A stretch of DNA of 64,000 bases from contig JBBECE010000013.1 of assembly GCA_040881985.1 (NCBI GenBank), positions 62,001 to 126,000 on the forward strand. Reading direction: 5' to 3'. Under the pieces are notes generated by a model, which was not told where the DNA came from, made no database searches, and saw only the letters and a program-made list of their open reading frames with translations. Positions 42,568-51,288 of this stretch are shown here, piece by piece. The position numbers and the translations under genes were made by a program. Source of the DNA: JBBECE01 sp040881985. GTDB taxonomy: Bacteria > Pseudomonadota > Alphaproteobacteria > Rhizobiales > Devosiaceae. Each line of letters starts with the position of its first letter. Position 1 is the stretch's first letter.

Positions 42568-44724
42568 ATGACCGGCCCCTCCTCCATGGACATCGGGGTC
42601 GTCATCCCGATCCTCTCCAAATACGGCGGTGCCGAGCGCTATCTGATCGAGTGCCTGCGTCGCTGGCAGGAGCGGCACGACATCACTCTCTACTCGGCTC
42701 ATGTCAACGACGCGCTCCTCGCCGAGCATGGGGTCACCGATCGGGTAAAACGCTCGGCGCTGACCGGAAGGTTCCCCGGCGACCACGCATTCTTCCTCAA
42801 CGCCCTGCTGCTGCCGAAAATCTGGCGCTCCGAAATCGGCCGGCACGACATCTACCATACCCATCTCTGGCCGACCCACATGGTCGACCTGCATCCGATG
42901 GTCTGGTTCCCGCACGAGCCGCTGCGCCTGCTCCATGACCTGCGCTACGAGCAAAACGTCGTCGAGGTCGGCAAGCAGGTCGCCCACCAGATTCACGTCT
43001 ATCCGAAATACCATTACGACCGGCTTGGCGACGGCGTGTTCGAGGCGACGCTCAACGCCATCGACGCCGCCGAAAAATCGGCGCGCCCCGAGTGCATCGT
43101 CGCCAATTCGCGTTACACCGCGGCCTATCTCGAAAATGTCTACGGCGTCCCCGTCAAGGACGTCGTTTATCCCGGCATCGAGATGGACGATTTCATCGAC
43201 CTGCCGACCGACCCGAACCTCTTCGTCACCGTCGGCCAGCTCTGGCCGCACAAGCGCATCGCCCTGCTGATCGAAGCGATCGCGCTCACCGACAACACCC
43301 AGCTCATCGTCATCGGCACCGGCCCGGAAGCCGACCGCCTGCGGAATCTTTCGCGGGTTCTCGGGGTCGACAATCGCGTCTTCTTCCTCTCCGGCCTGAC
43401 CAATCGCGAACTGAGACTGGTGCTGGCCCGCGCCTGCGCCTTCTTGTTCGCGGCGATCCGCGAACCCTTCGGCATCGTTGTCCTCGAAGCCATGGCCGCC
43501 GGCAAGCCGGTGATCGCGGTCGACGAAGGCGGATTCGTCGAGGTCACGACGGCCAAATCGACGTTTCTGGTGCCGCCCTTTCCTTCCGCCTTCGCCGAGA
43601 AGATTTCGCTTCTGCAGCGCGATCCGGCCCTCGCTAGACGTATGGGTGAGGCCGGGCGCAAGCTCGCCCCCGCCTACTCCTGGAACAAGTCCGCCAGCCA
43701 GCTCGAATCGATCCTCGCCGGAACGCTGCGGGACGCGGAGGCGCGCCGCCCCGCGGCAAAACGCGAGATCGCCCGCCGGCCGCTGGTCGGCATCCAGTAT
43801 TATCTCTGGTACGGCGACGGCTTCGGGGAGGCGCACTGGAACGACAATCCGGCGTTCGGCTACGTCTCCGACAAGCCGCTTCTCGGCTACTACGCCTCCT
43901 CGCGCGGCCGCACCATCGACTATCACATCGACCTATTTGAACAGATGGGGCTCGATTTCGTCGCCCTCAACCTGCATGTCGACGAGAACGGCCCGAACGG
44001 GCTCGAGACCGTCGCCATCCAGCACGTCTTCGATGTCGCCCGGCGGCGCGGCACGGCCATTCGTTTCGCCGTCCAGATTTGCCCTTACGGCCGCAGCGTC
44101 CCCGACGCCGTCAACATCGTATCTGTCCTCGAAAGACTTTATGCCCGCGACCCCCTGAGCTTCCGGTATGAAGGCAAGCCGGTGCTGTTCTGGTTCTGGT
44201 CGAGCGCGCTCGACGGCGACAAAGCCGCGCTGGCCGCGCTGGCCGAGGCCGCCAGGGGATTCACCAATATTGCCCTCAGCCTGCGCTTGCCCGGAGGCGC
44301 CGAAGAAGCCAGACATACCTTCGGCTTCTTCTCCGGGTTCGCGCCCTATTCTCCGCTCGAGCTCGCCGAAGAGAAGAACTGGGAGCACGTCTGGCAGACC
44401 GCCTATGCCCAGGCCAAACGCGCCGGCATGGGCGTGCGCCTTGCCACCATTTCTCCCGGCTACGACGACGCCGCCATGCCCGACAGCCGCCGCGAGGGCA
44501 ACCCGTACCGCACCGTCGCGCGCCGCGACGGCGAGACCTATCGGCGCGGCATGACCTTCGTCGAAAGCCTCGAGATGGCGCCGCACCTCGTCATGATTAC
44601 GACCTTCAACGAATTCCACGAGAACAGCCACATCGAGCCGACCCTTTCCATTGGCCGGCGCTACCTCGACCTAACCGCCGAATTCGTCGCCCGTCTCAGG
44701 GACCTTCATGGATCGGCGAAATGA
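42568..44724 (+). CDS. Fusion of GT4 glycosyltransferase and GH99-like (WbsX-type) domain
   Basis: 718 residues; GGAGG lies nine to ten bases before the ATG. Residues 1-400 are a GT4 enzyme: VVIPILSKYGGAERYLIECL, YPGIEMDDFIDLP near 210, TVGQLWPHKRIALLIEAIAL near 225 and EPFGIVVLEAMAAGKPVIAVD near 300. Residues 405-718 form a GH99/WbsX-like TIM-barrel-type domain: IQYYLWYGDGFGEAHWNDNP, IDLFEQMGLDFVALNLHVDENG near 455, GKPVLFWFWSSAL near 535 and MITTFNEFHENSHIEPT near 675. Stand-alone WbsX proteins occur in O-antigen loci and cut or rearrange mannose-type glycans in the GH99 family. A fusion suggests synthesis and trimming or transglycosylation by one protein. Confidence 0.85.
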   Translation: MTGPSSMDIGVVIPILSKYGGAERYLIECLRRWQERHDITLYSAHVNDALLAEHGVTDRVKRSALTGRFPGDHAFFLNALLLPKIWRSEIGRHDIYHTHLWPTHMVDLHPMVWFPHEPLRLLHDLRYEQNVVEVGKQVAHQIHVYPKYHYDRLGDGVFEATLNAIDAAEKSARPECIVANSRYTAAYLENVYGVPVKDVVYPGIEMDDFIDLPTDPNLFVTVGQLWPHKRIALLIEAIALTDNTQLIVIGTGPEADRLRNLSRVLGVDNRVFFLSGLTNRELRLVLARACAFLFAAIREPFGIVVLEAMAAGKPVIAVDEGGFVEVTTAKSTFLVPPFPSAFAEKISLLQRDPALARRMGEAGRKLAPAYSWNKSASQLESILAGTLRDAEARRPAAKREIARRPLVGIQYYLWYGDGFGEAHWNDNPAFGYVSDKPLLGYYASSRGRTIDYHIDLFEQMGLDFVALNLHVDENGPNGLETVAIQHVFDVARRRGTAIRFAVQICPYGRSVPDAVNIVSVLERLYARDPLSFRYEGKPVLFWFWSSALDGDKAALAALAEAARGFTNIALSLRLPGGAEEARHTFGFFSGFAPYSPLELAEEKNWEHVWQTAYAQAKRAGMGVRLATISPGYDDAAMPDSRREGNPYRTVARRDGETYRRGMTFVESLEMAPHLVMITTFNEFHENSHIEPTLSIGRRYLDLTAEFVARLRDLHGSAK

Positions 44725-46280
44725 GCCCCGCCCCGCTTCGGCCATTCGCGCTCTTTGACCGGCCCGAGATCAACCTCGGCAAGGGCGGCAAGTTTGCCGT
44801 CAGCCTCTCGCCCGAGCTTGCCGCCGCCGACGTCTCTCCTGTCATCGACATTTACGACCTCGAGAACCTCACTCATCCGGGCGGCCATCTCGGCTGGTGG
44901 AAATTCTCCAGCGAGGCGCTCGGGACGTCGGCCACGGGCCGCATCGATTTTGTCGGGGGCCGGACGACGCTCGACGTCGACGGCCTAACCCCGATCGCCA
45001 GCTGGCGGAACCCCTCCCCGGTTCGCTGCCGCGGCCTCGCCGTCAGCCTCGTGCTGCGCGCCAACACCACCAACGCCATTGTTCACATGGATCGCGCGCC
45101 CGCCTTCGGCACCGAAGCCGACGCCAGGCGGTTTCGCGCCGACTGGAGCCGGAACTATGCGTCGCCTCGCTTTGCCGCGCCCGGCTACGTGGCCCCGGCC
45201 GGCGCGACCGTCCACATCGCCGCGCCCAACATTTTCAGGCGCGACGCGGTCGGCGTGCTTTGCCTCGATATCTTTCGGATGCTGCGCCAGAACGGCATCG
45301 CCGCCGAGATTTACGCCGATAACTACAATCTCGAAATGAACGACGTTGTCCGCCGCCTCGACGCCCTGCCCTCCCGCACCGGGCCGACCGACCAGATTCT
45401 CTACTTCGCCTCGACCCACGATCCGCATCTCGATGCGGTGCTCGCCGCGCCCTGCCGCCGCCGGATCGCCTTTTTCCACGGCATCACCGATCCGCTGCTG
45501 CTGCGCGTCTTCAACCCCGAGTTGAGCGCCGTCTGCGAACGGGCGCTGGTGCAGTTGCCGCGCTTCGCCGAATTCGACGCCCTCGCCGCCAACTCTCGCG
45601 CTATGGCGCGCCAGCTCGTCACGAGCTTCGGCGACCAGCCGAAGTGGCGAGCGGTCGATGTCGCGGTGATTGCGCCGAAACTCATCGCCGGCCTCCCGCC
45701 CCCGCCCGCCGTCCCGAAACCGGTTGCGCGCGGTGCCAGGTTCCTGACCGTCGGACGGGTGAAGAGCCACAAGAAACTCGAGGACGTGCTGGCGCTCTTC
45801 GCCGCCTATTTGAAGCTCGACCCCGACGCCGAGTGCTGGATCGTCGGCGGCGATCCCGACAAGCCCTATCGCGACTATCTCGACTGGGTCGAGCGGGTCG
45901 ACCTCTCGCTCCCCAAGGGCAAGGTCAAGTGGCTCGGCAGCATCAACGAGGCCGAACTCGCCAAACGCTATGCCGGGGCGAGCGCCTATGTATCGATGAG
46001 CGAGCACGAGGGGTTTTGCCTGCCGCTTCTCGAGGCCATGCTGCAGGGCCTGCCAGTCTTCGCTTACGCGATCGAGGCGGTGCTGGAGACCCTCGGCGGC
46101 GCCGGCGTCTCGTTCGAAAAGAAAGAATTTCCCCACCTCGCGGCTTCGATCCATGCGCGGCTCGGCGATCCCGCCCGGCTCGCCGGGTTGGTCGAGCGGC
46201 AATATGCCCATGCATGCGCCATGGCCGCGACCATGGACGGAAGCGGTTTCCTGGAGCTACTCGCTCCCGCCCGGCTTTGA
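44721..46280 (+). CDS. GT4 glycosyltransferase with N-terminal beta-rich domain
   Basis: 519 residues; start overlaps the fusion gene stop (ATGA). Residues 1-150 form a beta-rich domain (KFSSEALGTSATGRIDFVG, VSLVLRANTTNAIVHMDRAP) seen in front of some polysaccharide GTs, perhaps for carbohydrate binding. The GT-B part runs from IAAPNIFRRDAVGVLCLDIF through FFHGITDPLLLRV, FLTVGRVKSHKKLEDVLALF near residue 345 and MSEHEGFCLPLLEAMLQGLP near 430. It is the last gene of the plus-strand operon and its end overlaps the convergent wzt stop by 24 bases. Confidence 0.85.
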   Translation: MSPAPLRPFALFDRPEINLGKGGKFAVSLSPELAAADVSPVIDIYDLENLTHPGGHLGWWKFSSEALGTSATGRIDFVGGRTTLDVDGLTPIASWRNPSPVRCRGLAVSLVLRANTTNAIVHMDRAPAFGTEADARRFRADWSRNYASPRFAAPGYVAPAGATVHIAAPNIFRRDAVGVLCLDIFRMLRQNGIAAEIYADNYNLEMNDVVRRLDALPSRTGPTDQILYFASTHDPHLDAVLAAPCRRRIAFFHGITDPLLLRVFNPELSAVCERALVQLPRFAEFDALAANSRAMARQLVTSFGDQPKWRAVDVAVIAPKLIAGLPPPPAVPKPVARGARFLTVGRVKSHKKLEDVLALFAAYLKLDPDAECWIVGGDPDKPYRDYLDWVERVDLSLPKGKVKWLGSINEAELAKRYAGASAYVSMSEHEGFCLPLLEAMLQGLPVFAYAIEAVLETLGGAGVSFEKKEFPHLAASIHARLGDPARLAGLVERQYAHACAMAATMDGSGFLELLAPARL

Positions 46281-47054
46281 AGGCGCTGGAGGGGGCGTCC
46301 GCGTCCTGACGGCGGCCTCCGCCAGGGCGTCGCGCACTGTGCCGCGCCCGGTAAACTCGACCAGTCTGCCGTGTTCGAGCCGCAGCACCCGGTTGCAGAA
46401 GCGCTCAACCAGCACCTTGTCGTGGGAGGCGAGCAACAGAATTCCGACCCGCTCGACAACCGCGCCGAGCCGGTCTTGCATCTTGTCGAAGAAAATCCCG
46501 TCGCCGGCCCCGATGCCTTCGTCGAGCAGCAATATGTCCGGCCGGATGGAGGTCGAAATGCCGAACGCCAGCCGGGCAAACATGCCGGCCGAATAGGTTC
46601 GAAGCGGCAGGTCGAGATAGTCGCCGAGCTCGGTGAAGGATCTTATGTCCTCGATCCGCTCCTCGATCTCGGCCCGCTTCATCCCGAGAATGTAGCCGCG
46701 CAGATAGATGTTCTCGATGCCGGTCGCATCGGGGTCGAGCCCGGCCGCCGGGTCGAGCAGCGCCCCGACCTTGCCCCTGATCGCGATCGACCCCCCAGTC
46801 GGCTTGTAGATGCCCGCCAGCGCCTTCAAGAGCGTCGATTTGCCCGCCCCGTTGTGCCCGACAATGCCGACCCGGTCGCCATGCTCGACCTCGAGGCTCA
46901 CCTCGTCGAGCGCCCTCACCGTGATCGTGTCGTCCGCCCCCGGCACCAGCCGCCCGCCGGTCGCCTGCTTGACGATCTGCTTTTTCAGTGACCGCGAATT
47001 CGCCCCGTAGATCCGGAACGTCACCGAAAGGCGTTCGGTCGAAATGTGCGGCAC
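46257..47054 (-). CDS. wzt: Polysaccharide ABC exporter ATP-binding protein
   Basis: 265 residues from GTG 47054 with GAGGGG just upstream; it starts VPHISTERLSVTFRIYG as in KpsT/Wzt proteins. Walker A GHNGAGKST near residue 65, signature YSAGMFARLAFGIS near 155 and Walker B ILLLDEGIGAGD near 175, with the D-loop and LLASHDKVLV (H-loop). It stops soon after the nucleotide-binding domain, so there is no C-terminal carbohydrate-binding domain like that of E. coli O9a Wzt; chain-end recognition is therefore unlikely. Eight bases follow the wzm stop. Together they export undecaprenyl-linked glycan across the inner membrane. Confidence 0.92.
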   Translation of the reverse strand: MPHISTERLSVTFRIYGANSRSLKKQIVKQATGGRLVPGADDTITVRALDEVSLEVEHGDRVGIVGHNGAGKSTLLKALAGIYKPTGGSIAIRGKVGALLDPAAGLDPDATGIENIYLRGYILGMKRAEIEERIEDIRSFTELGDYLDLPLRTYSAGMFARLAFGISTSIRPDILLLDEGIGAGDGIFFDKMQDRLGAVVERVGILLLASHDKVLVERFCNRVLRLEHGRLVEFTGRGTVRDALAEAAVRTRTPPPAPSKPGGSE

Positions 47055-47062
47055 GGCGCCCC

Positions 47063-47923
47063 TCACACCCAATAGGGAATGCGCGGATAGGCGCGCCGAT
47101 AGAGCAGCGCCGTCAGCCATCCCCCGACCAGCGCCATCCCCACCGCCACCGCCCACGAGACCATGCCCGGCGCCTGACCGAGGAGCGGCGCCCGCACCAC
47201 TTCGAGCAGATGATAGGCCGGATTGAGCAGAACGAAGATCGGCCGGTCGGGAAACTGGCTGATCGACCAGAAGATCGGGGTCACAAAGAAGACCACCTGC
47301 AGCGCATTCGAGATGAGCTGCGGAATGTCGCGGAACCGGGTCGACAGAATCGCCGCCATCAGCGACATCCAGGCGAGGTTGACGGTGAACAGAATGAGCC
47401 CCGGGATCGCCAGCAGGAACGCCGGGTTGACCGAATGGATGGCGATCGCGAACACCACCGCATAGATGACCATGTTGTGCGCCCAGACGATCAGGTTGCG
47501 CGCCAGCATCCGGTAGAAATGCACGCTCAGGGGCATCGGCACGTTGCGTACATAGCCCTCGGCCGCGATGAAAGTCAGGCACCCCTCGTTAATTGTCGTG
47601 GCCAGCAGATTCCAGAAGATCAGCCCGACGGCGAGATAGGGGAGGAAATCCTCGACCTCCTCGGCGAAGATCGCCCCGAACACCAGCGCCAAAGCGCCGA
47701 CCATCACCCCCATCGAGAGGGTGATCCAGAACGGCCCGAGCATCGACCGGCGAAACCGCTGCCGGATGTCGTGCAGCGCGAAGTTCCACCACATCTCATG
47801 GTGCCGCGCCCCCTCGACGAGGTCGGCGATCGCCATTTCGGGCACCCGGTCGGCGCTGATTGTGGCGCTGACCTCTCCGGTCGCGGCGCCGTCGGGTCGG
47901 TTGGCGGCCCTGCTGCTTGTCAT
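47063..47923 (-). CDS. wzm: Polysaccharide ABC exporter permease
   Basis: 286 residues from ATG 47923 with GGGGGA seven bases upstream (a GTG two codons earlier is possible). ABC-2 type permease with six hydrophobic segments and an amphipathic N-terminus: WWNFALHDIRQRFRRSMLGPFW near residue 45 is the conserved interface helix, then GVMVGALALVFGAIF, AVGLIFWNLLATTINEGC, ILSTRFRDIPQLISNALQVVFFVTPIFW and LLNPAYHLLEVVRAPLLG. Forms a homodimer and works with Wzt. The genes are transcribed toward the end of the GT operon. Confidence 0.93.
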   Translation of the reverse strand: MTSSRAANRPDGAATGEVSATISADRVPEMAIADLVEGARHHEMWWNFALHDIRQRFRRSMLGPFWITLSMGVMVGALALVFGAIFAEEVEDFLPYLAVGLIFWNLLATTINEGCLTFIAAEGYVRNVPMPLSVHFYRMLARNLIVWAHNMVIYAVVFAIAIHSVNPAFLLAIPGLILFTVNLAWMSLMAAILSTRFRDIPQLISNALQVVFFVTPIFWSISQFPDRPIFVLLNPAYHLLEVVRAPLLGQAPGMVSWAVAVGMALVGGWLTALLYRRAYPRIPYWV

Positions 47924-48167
47924 GGGCACTCCCCCGGGCGGCGTCCGGCCACCGCGTCAGATCAACCTCACGGTGGGGTCTCAATATCGGCAAGCGCGCG
48001 CCCGCTCAAGGCCGATCCGGCTCCGGCCCTTCTCGCCCGCCTCTGGCGAGTCCATGCAAAGGCCCGCCGGAAAGGCGGCGGTGAGTACGGGGTCTTTCGA
48101 CCGGCGCGAGCGTTCGCTATGCTGGCGTAATTACTTTTGCGATTTCAGGAGTCGGCTTGAGGGCGCT

Positions 48168-48929
48168 ATGAACTATATTCTGGCACTCGCCAGAGAGGCC
48201 ATTTTTCAACCTCGCGCCTTTGGGGCGAGGGTGGTTCGTCGCGCCCGGCGCGAATTATTCCGACCGCCCGTCGACGCGATCCATTGGTTCCACTCGATCG
48301 ATTTGCTCGGCGGCGGCGTCACTCCGGGCGTCATGAAGCTCGATAGGCTGCAGGACATCGCCACCCGAGTTTTCAAATATCCCGTCGCCGGGAAGACGGT
48401 TCTCGACATCGGCGCATGGGACGGCTTCTTTTCTTTCGAGGCGGAACGGCTCGGTGCGGCCGATGTCCTGTCGACCGATTCGTTCTGCTGGGGCGGTCCC
48501 GGCTGGGGCACGAAGGCCGGATTCAACTTCGCGCACCGCGCCCGCAAATCCCGCATTCGCAGCCACGAGGTCGACCTTTACGAAATGGATCCTGCGCGGC
48601 TCGGGCAGTTCGACGTCGTGCTATTCCTCGGCGTTCTCTACCACCTGACCGACCCGCTCGGCGGGCTGAAAAGGGCTGCGGCCTTGGCGCGGAATCACAT
48701 CGTCGTCGAGACGGTCACCAATCAGAATGACGCGCCGTTTCCCGCGATGCAATACGCACCGGGATTCCGCGACGACGCCACGAACTTTTGGATTCCAAAT
48801 GTCGCCTGCGTTGAGGCAATGCTGCGCACATTCGGCTTTTCGCAATTCGACATTCTGCTGAACCCGACCACGCAAGGGTTCGAGCGGCACATATTTCACG
48901 CGTGGCGTCAGGGGAATGTGACGACATAG
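48168..48929 (+). CDS. Class I SAM-dependent methyltransferase (CmoB-like)
   Basis: 253 residues from ATG 48168 with GAGGG six bases before. Rossmann methyltransferase motif I VLDIGAWDGFFSFEAERLGA near residue 82, motif II-like DVLSTDSFCWGG, and VVLFLGVLYHLTDPLGGL near 152 (the LGVLYHLxDP block shared with CmoB/DUF1698 proteins). CmoB itself acts on tRNA wobble uridine, but proteins of this size in glycan loci usually methylate sugars; assignment stays general. The sequence is markedly less GC-rich than its neighbours (48781-48840 counts to 50 percent). It diverges from wzm. Confidence 0.82.
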   Translation: MNYILALAREAIFQPRAFGARVVRRARRELFRPPVDAIHWFHSIDLLGGGVTPGVMKLDRLQDIATRVFKYPVAGKTVLDIGAWDGFFSFEAERLGAADVLSTDSFCWGGPGWGTKAGFNFAHRARKSRIRSHEVDLYEMDPARLGQFDVVLFLGVLYHLTDPLGGLKRAAALARNHIVVETVTNQNDAPFPAMQYAPGFRDDATNFWIPNVACVEAMLRTFGFSQFDILLNPTTQGFERHIFHAWRQGNVTT

Positions 48930-49006
48930 TCGAGATCGAAATCGATCGCCGTTTTGTAATAGATCTCGAAGAATCTCCGGGCCACACCCCGCCGACCGCC
49001 CCTACC

Positions 49007-49420
49007 TTATCGATAGCGCCGCCATGACGCAGCTCGTTGCCCCATGATCGACGGTGATCGAGCGCTCGGTCTGCAGCGCCGCGAAGTTCCGGTGCGCGGC
49101 GCAGGAGCGCCGGCCAGCCGCGCCGCTAGCCAGTCGGCGCGCAACCCCTGCGTATGGATCACGTCCGGCGCCGCCTCGCGCATCACGCCGGCCAGCGCGG
49201 CCCGTCCTCCGCGGAAGCTCGTGGTCCGCGATAGGCCGAGCGCCCGGATGGGCACCCCTAGCGCCTCGAAGTCGGCGCGCCGGGTGTCCGCTGGCTCCGC
49301 CGAGAGCGTCGCCACTGCGGGCGTAAACCGACGCCGATCGAGATTCCGGACAAGGTTATGGAGCTGGTTCGTCGGCCCAGACCGCTTGAGAGTCGAACCC
49401 ACGTAGAGGACTTTCAGCAA
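49007..49420 (-). pseudogene. Truncated GT4 glycosyltransferase
   Basis: The frame starts at a TTG with GGAGGAG ten bases upstream and reads MLKVLYVGSTLKRSGPTNQL through DVIHTQGLRADWLAARLAG, the N-terminal half of a GT4 transferase up to about residue 105. After GAPAPRTGTS it turns into unrelated basic text and ends, and no donor-binding half follows downstream. A shifted frame in the last 90 bases reads RNFAALQTERSITVDHGA, closer to family expectation, so there has been a frameshift as well as a deletion. It was probably a partner of the upstream WecA/MraY-type gene, 18 bases away. Confidence 0.7.
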
Positions 49421-49438
49421 CCGCTCCTCCCGCGCTGC

Positions 49439-50473
49439 CTACTCCCTCACCGCCGCCGCTACCCAGATCAGCGGCAAGTAGGCAAGTGCCAGCCACCCGG
49501 TGGCGAATTGCGGCCAGTAATGCACGGCCAACGCCAGCGGCAACAACCAGAAAAGGTTTACTGCCGCAAACCCCAACATCACTGTCCGGTGCGATCCGAA
49601 TCGCCGCGCCAACCGCTGATAGGCATGCTCCCTGTGTGCGTTGAGGAGCTTCTCGCCTGCCGCTACCCGCCGGGCTAGCGTCACCGATGCGTCGGCGATG
49701 AAACTCGCGCCGATGATCGCCCATTCCACGTAACTGATCGAGCCCACGCCGATTGAGGCGAGCGCCACCGCAGCGATCGCCGGCGCCAGGAAATAGCTGC
49801 CGGCGTCTCCCATGAAAATCCGAGCCGGCGGCCAGTTGTGGACGAGAAATCCGCCCACTGCAGCCGCCAATCCGAGCGGCCACCAAAATAGCGCCGACTC
49901 CTCAAAACCGGGGCTCGAAAGCGCGATGAGACACGCACTGGCGGTCAGCATGAAAACCGCCTGTGCTCCCGCTAGTCCATCGATGCCGTCCATGAAATTG
50001 AAGAGGTTCAGCCACCAAAGGATCCCCAGCCAGGCCGCAATCGCCAGAGCGCCCCCGCTCAGGGCGAGGCTGAACGGCAGGACAACTTCAACTAGCGGCG
50101 AGAAAAGCATGATCATCAGGCCACCAACCACGACTTGCGCCAAAAACCGCAACGCCACCGGGACCGGGGCCTTATCGTCCCGTAGCCCGATCGCTCCGAG
50201 GACCAGGGACAGCGTTGCCGCGCCCCAAATCCACGATCCGCCTGAAACCGCCAGCATCGCCGTCGCGGCTAGCCCTCCCGCCGCGATCCCTGCCCCCCCT
50301 CCGGTCGGCGTTGGAGCAGAATGCGACGAGCGTTCGTTGGGTACTTGCACCAACCCCAACCGTCCAGCCTGCAGCCGCATCACGGCCGTCACCGCCCACG
50401 CCACCGCCGCCGGCACGATGCACACGGCCAGCACGGTCAGGCCTGTTGCGCCGATGTGGTTTGCCGAATGCAT
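49439..50473 (-). CDS. Polyprenyl-phosphate sugar-1-phosphate transferase (WecA/WbpL/MraY family)
   Basis: 344 residues from ATG 50473; an in-frame GTG at 50506 would add eleven residues and neither has a strong ribosome binding site. Eleven or so helices and the cytoplasmic motifs of the family: VPNERSSHSAPTPTGGGAG near residue 45, the DD pair in GLRDDKAPV near 98, NLFNFMDGIDGLAGAQAVF near 155, NWPPARIFMGDAGSYFLAP near 210 and the loop NAHREHAYQRLARR near 275 (substrate-selecting HREHxYQR type of WbpL/WecA). It loads a sugar-1-phosphate, often QuiNAc/FucNAc or GlcNAc, onto undecaprenyl phosphate, which would start repeat-unit synthesis; a 4-keto-6-deoxy product of the CapD-type enzyme fits. 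Confidence 0.9.
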   Translation of the reverse strand: MHSANHIGATGLTVLAVCIVPAAVAWAVTAVMRLQAGRLGLVQVPNERSSHSAPTPTGGGAGIAAGGLAATAMLAVSGGSWIWGAATLSLVLGAIGLRDDKAPVPVALRFLAQVVVGGLMIMLFSPLVEVVLPFSLALSGGALAIAAWLGILWWLNLFNFMDGIDGLAGAQAVFMLTASACLIALSSPGFEESALFWWPLGLAAAVGGFLVHNWPPARIFMGDAGSYFLAPAIAAVALASIGVGSISYVEWAIIGASFIADASVTLARRVAAGEKLLNAHREHAYQRLARRFGSHRTVMLGFAAVNLFWLLPLALAVHYWPQFATGWLALAYLPLIWVAAAVRE

Positions 50474-50658
50474 GGAGCAATGCGCCGTCAGAAGATCAAC
50501 ACGCACACGAGACTAGACCACCGAATGGTGGGACCGCCAGCCTGGTGTCACTGTGACCCCAGCCGCCGCGGTGGCCGGTCCCAATTGAGTGGTTAAGTTG
50601 ATTCGAATTGCAAACTGCCGGACTTGCGCCCTCGCCATCTTTGGCGATACTCGGTCGT

Positions 50659-51273
50659 ATGCCCGGCTGGTTCAGGACTCCGGTGATTTCCGCCCCATGG
50701 ATGGCAAAGGCGGACACGGAATATTTCGAGGCGGCGCTCGGCAAGGCGCACATCTACCTTGAGTATGGGATGGGCGGATCGACCAGGGCGGCGCTTGAAG
50801 CCGGGTTGGAGGTTATCAGCGTCGAAAGCGACAAGCGCTATTGTCGGGCCGTTGCGGCGCAACTTGGATACTCCGGCCGGGCAACGCTTATTCACGCCGA
50901 TATCGGAATTGTGGTGAGAGCCGGTCGTCCGCTGAACACCCTCAGAACCACAAAAAACACGAGACGTTGGGCCAAATACGTGACGGCGCCGTGGGACGCC
51001 GCTGCCGAGGCTCGGAGAATACCGGACCTGGTCCTGATCGACGGGCGATTTCGGGTCGCCTGCGGAGCCTACTCGTTGATGCAGCTCCGCGACCATCCTG
51101 AAACGCAAGTGCTCGTGCATGACTATGCAATGCGACCAAGCTACGGGGCGCTTGAGGCAATCTGTCGCGCCGAGATGGTTTCACCACAATTCGCGCGCCT
51201 TCGTTTGGGCGACAATTTCTCCGCGGCGCGGGCAGCGGCGATTTTCGACGCTTTCATACTCCAAGCCCTTTAG
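50659..51273 (+). CDS. SAM-dependent methyltransferase-like protein
   Basis: 204 residues from ATG 50659 (frame open to 50608). Motif I is shortened: IYLEYGMGGSTRAALEAG near residue 38, then VISVESDKRYCRAVAAQLG (acidic end of beta-2) and DLVLIDGRFRVACGAYSLMQL near 132, the pattern of small class I methyltransferases often found among glycan genes. C-terminal part HDYAMRPSYGALE. No clear catalytic motif IV, so it may be a related non-methyltransferase. Less GC-rich than the surroundings (50881-51000 counts to about 58 percent). Convergent with the reductase gene 15 bases away. Confidence 0.7.
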   Translation: MPGWFRTPVISAPWMAKADTEYFEAALGKAHIYLEYGMGGSTRAALEAGLEVISVESDKRYCRAVAAQLGYSGRATLIHADIGIVVRAGRPLNTLRTTKNTRRWAKYVTAPWDAAAEARRIPDLVLIDGRFRVACGAYSLMQLRDHPETQVLVHDYAMRPSYGALEAICRAEMVSPQFARLRLGDNFSAARAAAIFDAFILQAL

Positions 51274-51288
51274 GCGACTGAGGCCCCC

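Noticed and set aside
42462..42570. Small hydrophobic peptide (MSYNLLLLLILLSS...) before the GT4-GH99 gene
   Set aside because: It has a TTG start without a clear ribosome binding site and no stop before running into the next gene in another frame; not supportable as a gene.
18994..51273. Search for insertion sequences, integrase or CRISPR repeats within the polysaccharide locus
   Set aside because: No transposase, integrase or regularly spaced repeat was recognised; the only mobility hints are truncated genes and the reductase direct repeats.
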